The position numbers were made by a program, and so were the translations under genes. A stretch of 40,389 nt of DNA, from IMG/VR virus record IMGVR_UViG_3300046559_000586, positions 1 through 40,389 of that record; one strand, 5' to 3'. Position 1 is the stretch's first letter; each line of letters begins with the position of its first letter. The DNA comes from a virus. Below the pieces are notes generated by a model. It saw only the letters and a program-made list of their open reading frames with translations. It did no database searches and was not told where the DNA came from. Positions 15,919 through 26,700 of the stretch are shown piece after piece.

Positions 15919-16521
15919 TTAGGAGTGCACTCCGTTAGTCCACTCTCGGTGGAACTCCAGCGTAGAGCCTGGAGGAATTTCATTCGTTTCACTGTATTCA
16001 TACGCAAAGTCATGGACATCCGGTAGGCCCTGCTTCAGCCACGAACCGCCCATCATGATGTTCTGCAGGTGCGTCACTACAAGCACAACCCCTTCTTCGG
16101 GCGCATGGTAAATAATGTCAGAGAGCGCCTTCGTGTAGCGCTCTAGGAAATCATTCATGCTCTCTCCGGCTTTGGGGGCAAGGTCTCGTCCAGCTCCAGT
16201 TGAGAGGGTTCCAAGTACATCCAGTACATCCGAAACCCGTCTGCCGTTAAGTACGCCGTAGTCCCAAGAGCGGAGCTCTGGTAGCTTCGTAACTGTGAGA
16301 CCGTATTCGTGGGCAATAGCGGTTGCAAGGATACTGGCCCGTTCAAGGGAACTACTGTAGACGGCTTTGACATCCTTGTGTTTCTCCTTGAGGCGCCCAA
16401 CGACCTCAGGTATCTGGGCGAATCCCTCAGCGCTCAACGGCACATCAATACAGCCTCTGAGCCGTACTGGCTCACTATTAAAAGCAGTCTTTGTGTGCCG
16501 CAGAAACAGTAAGCGTTTTAT
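15919..16521 (-). CDS. Histidine phosphatase superfamily protein, non-canonical (AUA) start proposed
   Basis: A 200-residue branch-1 histidine phosphatase (phosphoglycerate mutase-like). Read from 16521 it begins IKRLLFLRHTKTAFN, giving the catalytic R8-H9-T10 motif. RLRGCIDVPLSAEG follows, then SSSLERASILATA, LRSWDYG, AGES and a second catalytic His in VVVTHLQN. The first canonical start, GTG 16443, would remove the catalytic His. The frame has no ATG, GTG or TTG between its upstream stop and that GTG. The candidate starts are ATA 16521, whose ATAA overlaps the adaptor stop, or CTG 16509. Coupling to the adaptor gene suggests expression with tail proteins. The substrate is unknown. Confidence 0.8.
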   Translation of the reverse strand: MKRLLFLRHTKTAFNSEPVRLRGCIDVPLSAEGFAQIPEVVGRLKEKHKDVKAVYSSSLERASILATAIAHEYGLTVTKLPELRSWDYGVLNGRRVSDVLDVLGTLSTGAGRDLAPKAGESMNDFLERYTKALSDIIYHAPEEGVVLVVTHLQNIMMGGSWLKQGLPDVHDFAYEYSETNEIPPGSTLEFHREWTNGVHS

Positions 16522-17354
16522 GGTATGCTCGTCTCTAGGCCGGAGTCGAGTCCGATGCCTGTAGTTGTCTGGCGCGTCACAGCACTCGGGTCAGGCCGCA
16601 CGAACTCTTCGCCACGCGGGAACAAGTTCATGTCCTTGATAATCTGAGTCTTGCCAGACATATAGAGCTCTTTGTACGCGAGGACATCCTCAGGGTAGCT
16701 CTTCAGATACTGGTACGTCAGCCAGGTCACACCATGGCAGACAATGTCTTTGTAGCGGTCCGGAACCTGAATCGTCTGTCCTAGGTTCGTCAGGATGTTC
16801 CGAGTCTGGTAATACCGGAACTGGATGTTGTAGGAGCCATCCGGAGGCGGCCACAACGTGATGACGTTTGGCACATCCGAGAGCACCTGCCAGATACGGG
16901 GCTTAGCCGGCAGCGTGAACTCCTGAGACACAGGCTGTAGCTCGGAGACCGCTAAGCGCTTAAAGTTTGAATAGTCTATGACTGTATCTCTCTTAATGCT
17001 GTCGAAGTCACTAAGGTCGAGGCCGGTGTCGATGGTGCCGACGGGAGCTGCGCCAGTCAGGCCAACCCAGTACTGGTTGTTGAACGGTGTGACTCCTTGT
17101 GGAGTGGCGACTGTGTTAAAGCCCACAGGCCCCGCAATCAGGAAGGTGTAGCGGCTGTGCCGTAGGAGGTCCAAGGAGATTCTGTTTGTGTAGTCAATCA
17201 GAATGTTCGTGTCGCTAGCGCCTACGTTAGGGTTGTTCGGGTCTACGACCTTCCGAACATCCAAGCTGACACAGGCTGCGATGTCGCGGACTGTGGTTGT
17301 GGAGTCACTGCCGGGGGTGGAGATTCCTGCCCCTAATTGCTGTAGTATAGTCAT
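16518..17354 (-). CDS. Head-tail adaptor (tail tube protein A / SU10-adaptor-like)
   Basis: A 278-residue protein with the plan of podovirus adaptors that form a dodecameric ring below the portal. The N-terminal helical region (DTNILIDYTNRISLDLLRHSRY) is typical of the adaptor helices. A beta-rich insertion follows, containing the strand PRIWQVLSDV and NVITLWPPPDGSYNIQFRYY (~165-190), a pattern common to this family. A further helical portion (RYKDIVCHGVTWLTYQYL, AYKELYMSGKTQIIKDM) comes before a flexible C-terminus. The family call is by eye. It begins at ATG 17354 after the fibre gene and ends in a TAA that overlaps the proposed phosphatase start. Confidence 0.75.
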   Translation of the reverse strand: MTILQQLGAGISTPGSDSTTTVRDIAACVSLDVRKVVDPNNPNVGASDTNILIDYTNRISLDLLRHSRYTFLIAGPVGFNTVATPQGVTPFNNQYWVGLTGAAPVGTIDTGLDLSDFDSIKRDTVIDYSNFKRLAVSELQPVSQEFTLPAKPRIWQVLSDVPNVITLWPPPDGSYNIQFRYYQTRNILTNLGQTIQVPDRYKDIVCHGVTWLTYQYLKSYPEDVLAYKELYMSGKTQIIKDMNLFPRGEEFVRPDPSAVTRQTTTGIGLDSGLETSIP

Positions 17355-17357
17355 AAC

Positions 17358-18656
17358 TTACGGGTGGACTCCTATGCAGAAGACCGCGTTGCACTGCGCT
17401 GTGTTCGAGCGCTGGGTCTGGGTCGTTGTGGTAATCGTGGTGTTGTTGAAGGAGGTTATAGTCAGAGTCACTGCGTCTGAGGTGCCTCCACCAATGACGT
17501 TGTTGTCTTGGCAGTTGCAGACCGGAATGTACGAGGAGTCAACGAACCCTCCACCACTCCACGTCAGGGTGTTGTTGCAGACATCATAGCTACTTGAGGT
17601 TGTAGCGCAACCGGCTGTAGTGGCTGTCCGGATAACCGTCGCACCAACCACAACACCACAACCCGAAGTCGTCGCGCCGCCATTGGCATCTGTGCAGAGT
17701 GGCGCGGCAGTTCCTGATACTGTGCCCGCAGTTAGGAGTTTAGTATCAGTTCCCTGGAGGGCGCTACCAGTGACACTGGTGTTCAGAACTGGGCTGGTAA
17801 GAGTCTTGTTCGTCAGCACATCTGATGTGGCTTGGCCAACCAGAGTGTCAGTCGTGGTCGGCAGTGTAAGGGTGCCGGTGTTAGTTATGGTCGAAATCAC
17901 CGGGCTGTTAATCGTAGGCGCATTCTGAAGCACTACTGCGCCAGACCCTGTGCTCCCTCCGGATAGGTCCGACGGGCTCAAGACAGCATCAACGTACTGG
18001 GTGCCGTTGTTCCGCAGGACATGGCCGGCTGTATTGACGGAGTTGTTCAGCGTGTTCGAGGAGACTGCAAAAGTCTTGTTCGTGAGAACATCAGTTGTAG
18101 CTGCGCCAACGACAGCGGTTCCACTGCCGTTGTTGTTCTTAAAGGAGATTCTATGGGTCGAACTATCTCCGTAGAGGAGGTCAAATCCTATGACCCCTGC
18201 TGGTGCCACAGCCTCTTGCAGCTTCAAGTAGGGCATCGACACGATGGTAGCGAACGTCACCGGGCCCATAAAAGAGTTAGTGCCCGTCCAGGTGTTGTTC
18301 GTCGAGAGGATGTTCGTCGGGATAATCGGCGGCACATCACTCGTTATGACTGCCTGGGTGTTCAGGTCTACTGCGCCACCGGCGATGTCAAAGAGAAACG
18401 GCCCTAGGACTGAGCCCTGATTAAAGAACGAGACCGCATACAGTGTGCCTCCAGGGTCAATCGTGTCGTTCCCCTGGACAACCGCTGTGAAGAAGCCCGA
18501 GCCATCTGTAGCCACCGTTAGGTTAATCGGCAGGATGATGTTAGAGCTGATGACCCTCGGGAGGTTGTTTCCAAACGCAGTCAGGACAAACTGAACGGTG
18601 CCCGTCGTGAGGGCGCCCCCTGTGAGTGTAAAGATATTCCCTGTTACTGTGGACAA
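17358..18656 (-). CDS. Tail fibre protein with VLTNKT repeats (432 aa)
   Basis: A Ser/Thr/Asn/Gly-rich fibre. The N-terminal ~110 residues form a beta domain often seen at fibre heads (TGNIFTLTGGALTTGTVQF, IDPGGTLYAVSFFNQ). The shaft contains the fibre motif TDVLTNKT/SDVLTNKT twice (near residues 187 and 281), each followed by strand-turn repeats. The C-terminal ~110 residues are Cys-rich (SGCGVVVG, TAGCATTSSSYDVCNN, VCNCQDN, AQCNAVFCIG), possibly disulfide-bonded outside the cell. It starts at TTG 18656 with GGAAGGG upstream. Likely one of several receptor-binding parts in this cluster. Confidence 0.75.
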   Translation of the reverse strand: MSTVTGNIFTLTGGALTTGTVQFVLTAFGNNLPRVISSNIILPINLTVATDGSGFFTAVVQGNDTIDPGGTLYAVSFFNQGSVLGPFLFDIAGGAVDLNTQAVITSDVPPIIPTNILSTNNTWTGTNSFMGPVTFATIVSMPYLKLQEAVAPAGVIGFDLLYGDSSTHRISFKNNNGSGTAVVGAATTDVLTNKTFAVSSNTLNNSVNTAGHVLRNNGTQYVDAVLSPSDLSGGSTGSGAVVLQNAPTINSPVISTITNTGTLTLPTTTDTLVGQATSDVLTNKTLTSPVLNTSVTGSALQGTDTKLLTAGTVSGTAAPLCTDANGGATTSGCGVVVGATVIRTATTAGCATTSSSYDVCNNTLTWSGGGFVDSSYIPVCNCQDNNVIGGGTSDAVTLTITSFNNTTITTTTQTQRSNTAQCNAVFCIGVHP

Positions 18657-18657
18657 G

Positions 18658-18888
18658 TTAGTGTCCCTTCCAGAATACTGCCTTAGCTATAGCTACTAGG
18701 ATGGCCCAGAACAGGCTCAGGGCTGCAGTGAACCCAAGGGCACGATTCCTCGTGCCCTCTAGGTCGGAGACTCTCTGGAGCAGACCAGGCTGGCCGTTTC
18801 CTACTACCACTCTGTGGAGGTTTTCCGTCCTCTCATCAATGCGGCCTATCTTCTCGACTACGTCTTGCCAGTTAATCGGGTCTGCCAC
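18658..18888 (-). CDS. Small coiled-coil plus C-terminal membrane segment protein (XhlA-like)
   Basis: A 76-residue protein with an N-terminal amphipathic helix (DVVEKIGRIDERTENLHRVV), a short linker GNGQPGLLQRVSDLEG, and one C-terminal hydrophobic helix (LGFTAALSLFWAILVAIAKAV, ~51-71). This arrangement is typical of haemolysin XhlA-like and other small phage membrane proteins associated with holins. It sits in the tail-fibre cluster, more than 8 kb from the holin/endolysin pair, so the lysis role is uncertain; it could be an accessory holin or a virion membrane protein. It starts at GTG 18888 with AGGAG six bases upstream. Confidence 0.7.
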   Translation of the reverse strand: MADPINWQDVVEKIGRIDERTENLHRVVVGNGQPGLLQRVSDLEGTRNRALGFTAALSLFWAILVAIAKAVFWKGH

Positions 18889-18897
18889 CTAGGGCTC

Positions 18898-19188
18898 CTA
18901 TGAAGAAACAAGCTGAATCGTAAACGTATTCGGAATCACAGTTCCCCCAGCTGTGTTACTCGCTGCGGACTCGACTGCGTTTTGAACCTGCGTTCCGTAG
19001 TAACAGTACGAGTTGCCGATGGCAACCGTGCTGTCTGTGTATGTCAGCGGAACAATCCCGGCTGAGTTAAGCTTAGCAAATACCTGCCCCCCTGTACCAC
19101 AAACTCCAGGTGCCCGATAGACATTGTAGGTGCTGCCAGCGACTGCATCCGCCGGAAGGGACCAAGTCAGTACTACGTTGTGTGCCAT
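18898..19188 (-). CDS. Single fibronectin-type-III-like domain protein (96 aa)
   Basis: The whole protein is one beta-sandwich resembling fibronectin type III: VVLTWSLPADAVAGSTYNVY gives the B and C strands with the conserved Trp and Tyr. IVPLTYTDSTV and NSYCYYGTQVQNAVESAASN give the later strands, and a short Ile/Val tail follows. There are two or three Cys, possibly disulfide-linked. Such domains are common add-ons to phage structural proteins that bind carbohydrate surfaces; here it is a free gene between two fibre genes. It starts at ATG 19188 with a strong AGGAGACAT SD. Confidence 0.75.
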   Translation of the reverse strand: MAHNVVLTWSLPADAVAGSTYNVYRAPGVCGTGGQVFAKLNSAGIVPLTYTDSTVAIGNSYCYYGTQVQNAVESAASNTAGGTVIPNTFTIQLVSS

Positions 19189-19195
19189 ATGTCTC

Positions 19196-20713
19196 CTAGA
19201 AGAAAAGTGCGTTAAAGGCCTGAACTACTCCGATGTTACTCCCTCCACCACTGCTACCAAGTTGGAATGCACCCGCGTCCCAGGCTAAGCCATTAGGCCG
19301 GGCTATAAGGAGGTAGTCTGAATCAAGGGGGATAATCCCTAAGCTAGTCAGGTCTGCGCCTATGTTGTGCGCGGAGCTGCCAGCCTGAAGTTGGAACACA
19401 GGGTTCGAGCTGGTATTCAGATTCGGGTTTGCAATTGTGCTGTTTACGTCAAAGCCGGTTCCCGCCGTCCAAGCAGCGACTGAACCGTAGCTTGTGCCGT
19501 TGTAGAACATAAATGTCCCAGCACTGCCTGTTAGGTTGTAGAGGACGTTCTTGTCGCTCGCAGTTAGCGAGCTACCGGTATTAACAGAGATTCCTACGGG
19601 GCACGTAGAGACGATGTTGTTCTTGATGGTGGTCCCGGTGTTGTCAATCTTCATACCGGCGAACCCATGATTGTTACAGAAAATCGTGTTGTTGTAAATC
19701 TGGCCGCCTGAAGTGCCAGCTCCGGTGATGAACCCGTTGCCAGGACCGTTAGTGCTGCCAGTGTTGTCTAGGATGTTGTTGTACATCCGGATGTTCGTGA
19801 CGGTGCCGCCGTTCGGGTCGATGAAGATGTGACTCGTCTGGTGGATACCGAAGTCCCCGTGACAGTAGTTAGAGTAGATATCTGTGACGCCGGATTCCGC
19901 TCCACCAGCACCCTGAAACAAAAAGATACAGTTATGGTGGGCGTTGTTCGCATTCTCATCCCAGTTCACAGCCGAGGAGATGTCGTTGTTGTGAATCTTC
20001 AAGGTGCCGGAGTTTGAGCTTCCAATAAGCGCAACTGAGATGCCCCAGTTCATCCGGGTAATAACGTTGTTCTTGACCTCGTTGTTGGTGTCAGTGGTGC
20101 CCTGGGACATATGGATTGCCCCGTAGACATCATGGATAACGTTGTTCTGAATGAGGTTGTTCGAGCCGGCCCACTGGATAGCAAACGGATTAGAGCCGCT
20201 CGTTCCGCAGACGTTTGTGTCCGTCAGCAGTGTATGCTGGCAGAGGTTGTTGATGTGCCAGTTCTGGATTGTGACGTTCGAGCCATCACTGTAGATAGCC
20301 CCGGTGTTCTGGTTGTGGCCCAGGGGGCTGGAACCGTTATCGGTGTTCTCGATGATTCCATTTGTACCACCATCTATTACGATGAAACTCTGGTGGTTTG
20401 TAATCGGCGCCCCAGTAAAGGTCCCCCACACAGGGCTAGTGAGCTTAGCGTTCGGTTCAAACAGCAGTGTAATCGGGTGGCCGCTAGTACCACTGCCCTG
20501 GAAGAAGAAGACATCCTGTTCGCCGGCTGTGCCTGTGTAGGTGCCGCAGAAGTGGACGACGGTGTCGCTGCCAATCTGCGTAGCGCCTGCACCCCACTTA
20601 GCCGCCGCATTGAAGCCATTCGTGGCATCATGGACAGCGTAGCAGTTCCCACAGGTAGTGCCGTTGTTAGAGCCTGCTGAAGCTTGACAGTAGAATATAG
20701 TAGCTAGTGACAT
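19196..20713 (-). CDS. Parallel beta-helix tailspike / pectate-lyase-like protein (505 aa)
   Basis: A 505-residue right-handed parallel beta-helix candidate, likely a surface polysaccharide depolymerase or tailspike. An N-terminal adaptor region is followed by repeated coils rich in Asn and Ile/Val with the NN-x-I rhythm (NNLIQNNVIHDVYGAIHM, IRMYNNILDNTG, GQIYNNTIFCNN, TIKNNIVSTC). The end, PNGLAWDAGAFQL, matches the DxGAFE/Q-type closing motif of many pectate-lyase-like proteins. Catalytic residues cannot be assigned by eye. The fibre stop lies three bases upstream of its ATG. Cys occurs throughout, unusual for phage spikes. Confidence 0.8.
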   Translation of the reverse strand: MSLATIFYCQASAGSNNGTTCGNCYAVHDATNGFNAAAKWGAGATQIGSDTVVHFCGTYTGTAGEQDVFFFQGSGTSGHPITLLFEPNAKLTSPVWGTFTGAPITNHQSFIVIDGGTNGIIENTDNGSSPLGHNQNTGAIYSDGSNVTIQNWHINNLCQHTLLTDTNVCGTSGSNPFAIQWAGSNNLIQNNVIHDVYGAIHMSQGTTDTNNEVKNNVITRMNWGISVALIGSSNSGTLKIHNNDISSAVNWDENANNAHHNCIFLFQGAGGAESGVTDIYSNYCHGDFGIHQTSHIFIDPNGGTVTNIRMYNNILDNTGSTNGPGNGFITGAGTSGGQIYNNTIFCNNHGFAGMKIDNTGTTIKNNIVSTCPVGISVNTGSSLTASDKNVLYNLTGSAGTFMFYNGTSYGSVAAWTAGTGFDVNSTIANPNLNTSSNPVFQLQAGSSAHNIGADLTSLGIIPLDSDYLLIARPNGLAWDAGAFQLGSSGGGSNIGVVQAFNALFF

Positions 20714-20716
20714 AGT

Positions 20717-23700
20717 TTAGGATACCACACAGAAGCTGCCGGCCTGAACAGTCACGGTGCCGGTTCCGGTTGCCGAACCCTGGACCTGCACAGTGCCAGC
20801 GTTGGCACCGTTTCGCAAGCCCATAGTGATAGTAGCGTGGAAGTTCGTGGTTGCTGTTATGCTGGTGTTGCCGGTGAGCTTAGTAGAGAACGCGCTGGCT
20901 ACGATGTCCTGCGTTGTGGAGGCAGTCGGGAACTCATCATAGCTGTAGAAGACACTCGTGGGCGACGCCGGGCCAGTGATGGTGATGTCGAGGCCGGCAG
21001 TAGCGAGTGAACCCTGGAAGTAGAGGTTACACACCAGTCCGTAGTTAGAGCTGGCTGCGACGGAGAACGCCAACCCAGTGATGTTGCTGGCGGTCGTAGT
21101 GGCATTCGTGTAGGTACTCGTGAGCATCACTCTGTTTGGAACCGGAACATCCGGTCCATTATTCAGAGTCTGATGCAGCATATGGTCAGCAGAACTGCCG
21201 TAGAGTGTGTCGTAGTTAGCGCCAGCACTCGGTCCAGTGCCCTCGTTTAGGCAGCTTCCACCGCCAGAGCCGGGGGTGCAAGTAGGTGCCGAGCTGCCCA
21301 GAGAGGCAGCCCCTAGCTGAATAGTATTCCCTGCTTTGTCAGCTTTCCACTGTGAGGTGCCACCGATTTGGGCGTCAATCAGAAGCGAGCCCGCACCAGA
21401 GGCGGTGTTAACCGCGTTGATTAAGAGAGCCGCATCCACCACACCGGAGGTGTTCCAAGTCGGTGTAATCGACACAGTCGGTTGGGTCTGCGTTCCGTTC
21501 AAGGAAGCAGACACATTCAGAGGCGTCGCAGTCGAACCTAGGATGGTCGCGATTCCGACGAGGAACTGTGCACCAGCGCCTGAGGTGGCGGCGACGTTCT
21601 CAGTAAACTTAAAGGCTGTCTTAGCTGCGGTGGTAAGTGCCCAATTCCAAGTCTGAGCGTTGTCACCGTTGTTAATCGAGTTGCTGCCTACGGCGGCTGT
21701 TATTGCACTAAGGGCACCAGAACCGCCACCCGACCCGCAAGCAGCACCCGCTGTATTCAGTGTGAGGACACCCGCAGCAAGCGTCCACTTCACACAGTCA
21801 TTGTTAGCTGGGGCGATGCTCGACGGGATAATCCCGACGATGTTGTCCACAGCGTTTGCGCCGGTATGGATGTTCTTGTTGGTGGTGTCGTAGCTTAGGA
21901 CGCCAGAGGTCGTGGAGCTTGCGCCAGCGACGTTCGGCACCCTAAGGGCCGCCGCACTCGTCGAGGCACTCATATCGAGTGTCATCGCAGCAGTGCCGGT
22001 GTTCGCGGCGTTGTTTAGGACTAGCGCTGTAGCTGCAATCGAGGCGTCTATGACGTTGCCACTAGCATCAAACTTAGGGATGTCTCCGCTAGTTAGAGTG
22101 CCGCTGGTTTCAGCAACTACTCCGCTATTCCCACTAGACGTCAGAAGGACTGTGGTGCCGAGGGAATTCCCAAGGGAAATCCCATTCACAAAGTGCTGCG
22201 GCGCTGTCCAGCCCTGCTCTTGGTTAAGCTTAGCAAGGGAAGCGATGTTCCCGGCTTCGAAGTTATCGCCTCTGGAGAAGTTCCCAAAGATACCGATACC
22301 GGCCTTGCCACTGGTGTAGGTAGCGTCTGAAATGGGCCCTAGGGTGTTTACAAGGACTCCATTCGCAAACCGATTAACTGTGATGTTGCTGCCAACGGCG
22401 GTGATTTGGTAGTAATCCCCAACCGCAGGGGTAATCACAGTACTAGCGAGCGTCGTGGTTACAGCGTTCGCTACGCGCTTCAGGAAGAAGGTATTCGAGT
22501 TTGTGTTGATGCCACCGCAGTATCCGCTGAAGTTTGCGGTCTGCATCCTAACGCAGGCGTCAACTTCCGAAGAGCCCGCTGTTATTGTGCTGAGGGTAAT
22601 AGCTGCGTATTGGTCATTCGAGAAGTTAATCGAGTTAACGTACGCGGCGTTCCAGACAGCAGCGGTGTTGCCAGCGAACTGGCCGGCGGTGATAACAACC
22701 GAGTTCGAGACGTTCGTGTAGTTACCGATGCCGTTAGAGGTGTTATCGAACCATCCGGTTGTGCAGTTAGTGGTGTACTTCTTGTTAGCATCCGTACAGA
22801 GGTAGCCCCCAGAGCTAACAGACAGGTCTGTGATACCACCCTGTATGTAAAGATTTCCGTTAGTCAGTCCAGAGCCAGTCGAAACGCCGGGGTAGTTCCC
22901 GAAAATCGTGGGCCCCATGAAGTGGTTGATGCCGTTGAACTGCTGCTCTCCAAGGGTTGTTGTGACATACGCTATGTTGTTCGGGATGGTGCCAGCGGTG
23001 AAGTTTGTCAGCGACCCGCCGTTGGCGTTGAAGAAGGTAACTCCAGGGTTGCCAGTTGGAAAGTTTGCGTCCGTATTAGAAAGAGAGGTCACTACACCCG
23101 TAGCAGACGTCACAGAACAGGTATAGTTGTTCCCAACTATAGACATCCGAATTCTGTCGCCGACAGCCGCGTTATGAGCTGTAGTAGCTTGGAACGCTTC
23201 GCCACCCGCGATTAGCCGGTAGAGTGACAGACCAGTAGCAACGTGCTGACAGAGGTAGCCTTGACCGCTCGTTGTTCCGGAGAGGCGGACTCCAACGCCA
23301 ACCTGAGCACTTCCTGCAGGTACAGAAGCGATTGTGGCTTCTGCGTACTGGTCACTAAGAAACGGAGTCGCCGTCCAGATAGAACCTGTTACTGCGTTGG
23401 TCGCACTGCCACTTATGACTGCGTTGGAAGAAATGGAGACTGTGCCGACGCCCGTCATAAACGGAGTCCAGTTAGCTCCTAGACCACCGTTTGCGCGGAA
23501 GAAGTTATCGTACGGCGAAGGCGCTAACCCAGCAGAGGTCGTCGTTGTAGTATCTAAGAGGAACGTCCCCGTAGCATCTGGAGTGGTTTGGGTCCGATTC
23601 GCTGTCATCACAGACGGCGTAATCGTGTTTGTGAAGTTATTGAGTAGTCGAAACGCCGGTGACGAGACACCCCCAGCACTTACAGCTGTTACACCACCAC

Positions 23701-26700
23701 CAGGATTGCCAGTTGGAAAGCCGCATACTGAGGCGTTACTATTCCGGATGTAGGTAGTCGAATTCCCGCCCTGGCTGTTCGGAGCGCAATTCACAACGTT
23801 GAAAGTGCTGTTTAAGCCGTTGTTCTCAGCGAAGTCATATCCGATTGCACCGGGGACCGCAGGCCAGGTCACAGTAACGGTTTGCTGGCCGCTAGAGGTT
23901 ACACAGGCGTTGGATTGAGGTCCATACACACCCTCTGAAACCCCAGCGCCGTTACGAAACGTCGGCGCGACTTTGAATATCCAGGTTTGAATCGGAGCAG
24001 AGCCGCCCGCACTAACAGAACAGGTAGGTGTGGTTTGCCCACCACCCACAAAGAATTGGAGTCCACCAGGAACGTTTACAGCAGCGTTGACGGTCCAACC
24101 AGAGTAGGTGCTCATACTGGTGTTCATAACGCCGTCTTGTGCGTTAAATACAGTAGGTGCAAAACCCGTCGTGCCATACGCCTGCGCCGGCCCAGCTCCC
24201 TGAACTGTGATACCTCCAGGTCCGTTAGAGAAGGGTTGGTTAGAGCCAACGTTAGTGAACGCGGTAATCCTAGCCAGGCCTCCCTGAGTACCGGAATAAG
24301 TGAACATCGGTGCTCCGGTTGTGTCCGCAACGACTCCGCGTAGCTCTAGACTGAGTGAGGATGAACCTCCAGTCATGAATGTGCTGACAATCGGCGTGAT
24401 GCAGCCCTCAGCGTACACCTTCTCGAAGGTGGCTTGGAGACCCTGCGGTAACATCCGGAAGTAAATCCCGCGTAGCGCTAAGAACGTGTCATAGTGCAAC
24501 TGCGGGGAAGACATCCCATCGCCGTAGAAGGATGGCGTCGTGGTAACCCCGGGTGCCTGCGAGCCCGGCCCAGTGATGAATGCACAGCTAGTAAAGATAA
24601 AGTCAGCGCCACCGTTCGAGTCCCCACGGAACAAGAACGGGATGTTCATAGTGTCGTTAGCGCCAGAGGTGATAAAGGACACATCCTTCCAGACGCTACT
24701 CGGAATACCACTGCCCTGGTCGGAAATCCAGGTATACCCCTGGTTAGGTTGTTTGTTGTTAAAGATGATGTGGTCGAAGTGCGTAATCCTAGGAGAGTAG
24801 AACATCGGACTAGCAATCGAGGACACAATGGCCGGGTAGGCTCCACGTGTGAAACTCCCAGTGCCTCCGGTCTGGTTCTGCGGCTCACCGCGCCAGTGGA
24901 TACGGGTTCCGTTAGTGCCGCCACCGAGACTGTATATCATGTCTCCAAGGTGGATTTGACCGGCTTGCTGAACGTTAACAACCCCTGACCCGCTAAGGTC
25001 GAACATCTGCAGAGCGGAGTTCGTCTCATAAACTAGGGAGTTGTTCCCTGTGGCTGGGAAGAACATCACACCGATTGAGCCGCCTGTGGTAGCTGCAGTC
25101 ATAGCAGCTGTGATGTTCGGGACGTTATCAATCTTTAGGACTGTACCGGCGACGGTGTTTGTGGCAGCGTTCGCTACAACAATGGAAGTTGTGCCTGCGC
25201 CGGAGACAATCTTAGTAACAAGGTCTCTGTTCTTAGCTGCAACCGGAGGCGTCAGAGGAACATAGTCCGGGACATCTCCAGAACCCTTGTTCAAGTTCAG
25301 CGCTGCCCCGTGGTCGTCAAAGCTGTTTGCAACCAGTGCGGGCGGACCGGGGTTACCGGAGAAGCACGCAGGGGTGCACATCGTAGAGCTCTGAATCGTA
25401 GTAACGCCTATGAGCGCCATCGAGCCAGCGGTACGTCCGTAGACGTAGTACTTAACAGCTCCAGTAACCTCAGGCCACGTGATGTGGACTGCGTTCCAGT
25501 AGTAAACCGTCGTAGTTCCGGCAAGCGGACCCGCTGCGGGCTGTCCGAACTGAATCATATCCGCGTGCTGGAAAACGAAGTGTGTGTTATCCGGAACGCT
25601 GCCGACTTTCCAGAATCCGTTGATGCTGCCGTCGTTGATGTTGACAATCTGGATGTAGGTCCCGGCGACCATCGTATGCGGGGCAGTGGTTGTTACAGTT
25701 ACGCTAGAGGAGTTCCCGCCGATAGCAGCCGACCAGGAGGAGACTGTGGCGGTCTGTGCGCCTAGGGCATTAGAGGTAGCGACTGAAGTCACAGCACTGC
25801 AAGGAGACAGACCACCGCCGATGTCAGCTGCAACAACACAGTACTGAAAGGTTGTTGCGCCTGTGGCGTTTGCTGCAGTCTGGCCCGTGCCAGTTGGCCC
25901 AGTAACAGAAGAGGGTGTCACTGTTGGTGCGGTCGGAGTAGTCAGGGTTGTGGTCGCACCCGCACCACGGCACACAATGCCGTCTCCGTTAATGAAAGAG
26001 CTCGCCGCACCCAGGGTCATCGCCGTCGAGGCCGCGTTGATAGTGCAGGTTGTCTGAGGAAGCGAGAAGACGTTCGTCGCTCTGACGCCGAACATCGTAA
26101 CATCCACAAGGGGGTTAGGGCCCTTGGTGTGGAAGTCCCGGCTCAGGTTGAAGGCGGTTCCTGTGTCGTTTGCTCCGCTGGCTCCGAAGCCACCACCACT
26201 ACGAGTTTGGACGTCACCGTTGTTGCCTGCGGGCGAGCCTCCGCCACCACTGTTACCGGAGTTCGCTATGAGGTGCCAGTTCGTGCCGTCGAACTTAAAG
26301 GTCAGCTCGTTAACAGAGTTTGCTACAGTATTAAAGACAAAGTTCGGGTCGAAGACGAAGTTCGCTGGAAAGACGAAAGTAAACCCGCCGGTGGAGTTCT
26401 CGGTGAGGGTTAAGCTAAGGAGCTGTCCGTTTACGGGCGAACCAGTGACGGTGCTACTCGTGACGTTCGCTGTGAGCGTCATAGAGTAGGAAGTATTCTT
26501 ATCTGCGTTGAAGGAAGGTGTCGAGGAGAACGCTAGCGGGGTATTCGGGAGGATTGCGCCCTGGCCGCCCATCTGGTGTTCGTTGCCAGCGTCGTCCTTC
26601 CAGTACATGAACTTATCTGGCTTACTGTAGACGTTAGCGCTGCCAGCAGCAGGGGTCGCTACAGAAGCTTGATTCTGGAAACCAACTATCTCTGTGGACC

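Noticed and set aside
22406-23215. 269-residue plus-strand frame opposite the giant fibre, and others such as 24494-24988 and 20111-20680
   Set aside because: Long antisense frames are common opposite Gly/Thr/Asn-rich repeats; the composition is Val/Arg/Cys-rich with no recognisable domain.
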